This document shows, piece by piece, positions 10,381 to 10,513 of a stretch of DNA of 10,513 bases; the stretch's first letter is position 1, and each line of letters begins with the position of its first letter. Origin of the DNA: Chrysochromulina parva (lineage: Eukaryota; Haptophyta; Prymnesiales; Chrysochromulinaceae); assembly GCA_002887195.1 (NCBI GenBank), contig PJAB01002098.1, positions 1 to 10,513 on the forward strand. Reading direction: 5' to 3'. Both the position numbers and the translations under genes were made by a program. The notes below the pieces were generated by a model that was given only the letters and a program-made list of their open reading frames with translations, was not told the origin of the DNA and searched no databases.

Positions 10381-10513
10381 TCATAGGCAATCAGAGGCAA
10401 TCAGAGACCATCAGAGAGGCAATCAGTGAGGCAATCAGAGACCATCAGAGAGGCAATCAGTGAGGCAATCAGAGACCATCAGAGAGGCAATCAGTGAGGC
10501 AATCAGAGACCAT
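10381..10513. repeat. minisatellite ending in 3 x 34-bp higher-order repeat
   Basis: AGGCAATCAG-type 10-bp units pass into three exact 34-bp units (10407-10440, 10441-10474, 10475-10508) that continue past the edge. By orientation it belongs to an intron of the minus-strand coiled-coil gene. Confidence 0.95.

Overview
The window looks like nuclear DNA from a GC-rich unicellular eukaryote, most likely an alga. Genes are separately transcribed with mixed orientation. Most contain short GT-AG introns that can be placed because splicing restores a continuous, family-like protein. Introns and flanks are full of a degenerate ~10-bp minisatellite (coding-strand core TGATTGCC / TGATGGCC). From memory, 10-11 bp intronic minisatellites are reported for haptophytes such as Emiliania, so a haptophyte is my leading but unproven guess.

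Layout, left to right. (1) The 5' end of an unrecognised minus-strand gene runs off the left edge (1-230). (2) A two-exon minus-strand gene (396-2164) encodes a coiled-coil protein with a DUF2103-like domain. (3) About 570 bp of CT-rich spacer holds possible decayed or unassigned coding sequence. (4) An apparently intronless minus-strand gene (2736-3911) encodes a YeeE/YedE (TsuA-type) sulfur-compound transporter. (5) A six-exon minus-strand gene (4382-6829) encodes a RING finger, a von Willebrand factor A domain, a conserved C-terminal region and a terminal membrane anchor, 481 residues after splicing. (6) A divergent promoter region (6830-7233) contains facing CTTGA-type pentanucleotide arrays. 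(7) A two-exon plus-strand gene (7234-8274) encodes a cation diffusion facilitator-like transporter. (8) A convergent intergenic region carries a 7 x 14 bp tandem repeat. (9) The 3' part of a minus-strand coiled-coil/Pro-Gln-rich protein gene (9135-10152 and beyond) is followed by tandemly duplicated intron and exon material to the right edge.

The genes show no shared pathway. The notable system is the introns. Two introns in different genes (5199-5280 and 9712-9786) share a 30-bp core (28/30 identical) and the same acceptor end. In both, the first bases of the intron are an exact or near-exact copy of the first bases of the downstream exon. A second family shares the acceptor end CTCATCAG followed by GTGCG, seen six times. 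Most other introns also carry echoes of neighbouring exon edges, some differing only at synonymous positions. This is what mobile introner elements, which use a duplicated target to supply the donor GT, or repeated tandem duplication would leave behind.

All splice sites are predictions by eye from frame restoration. No transcript or database evidence was available.
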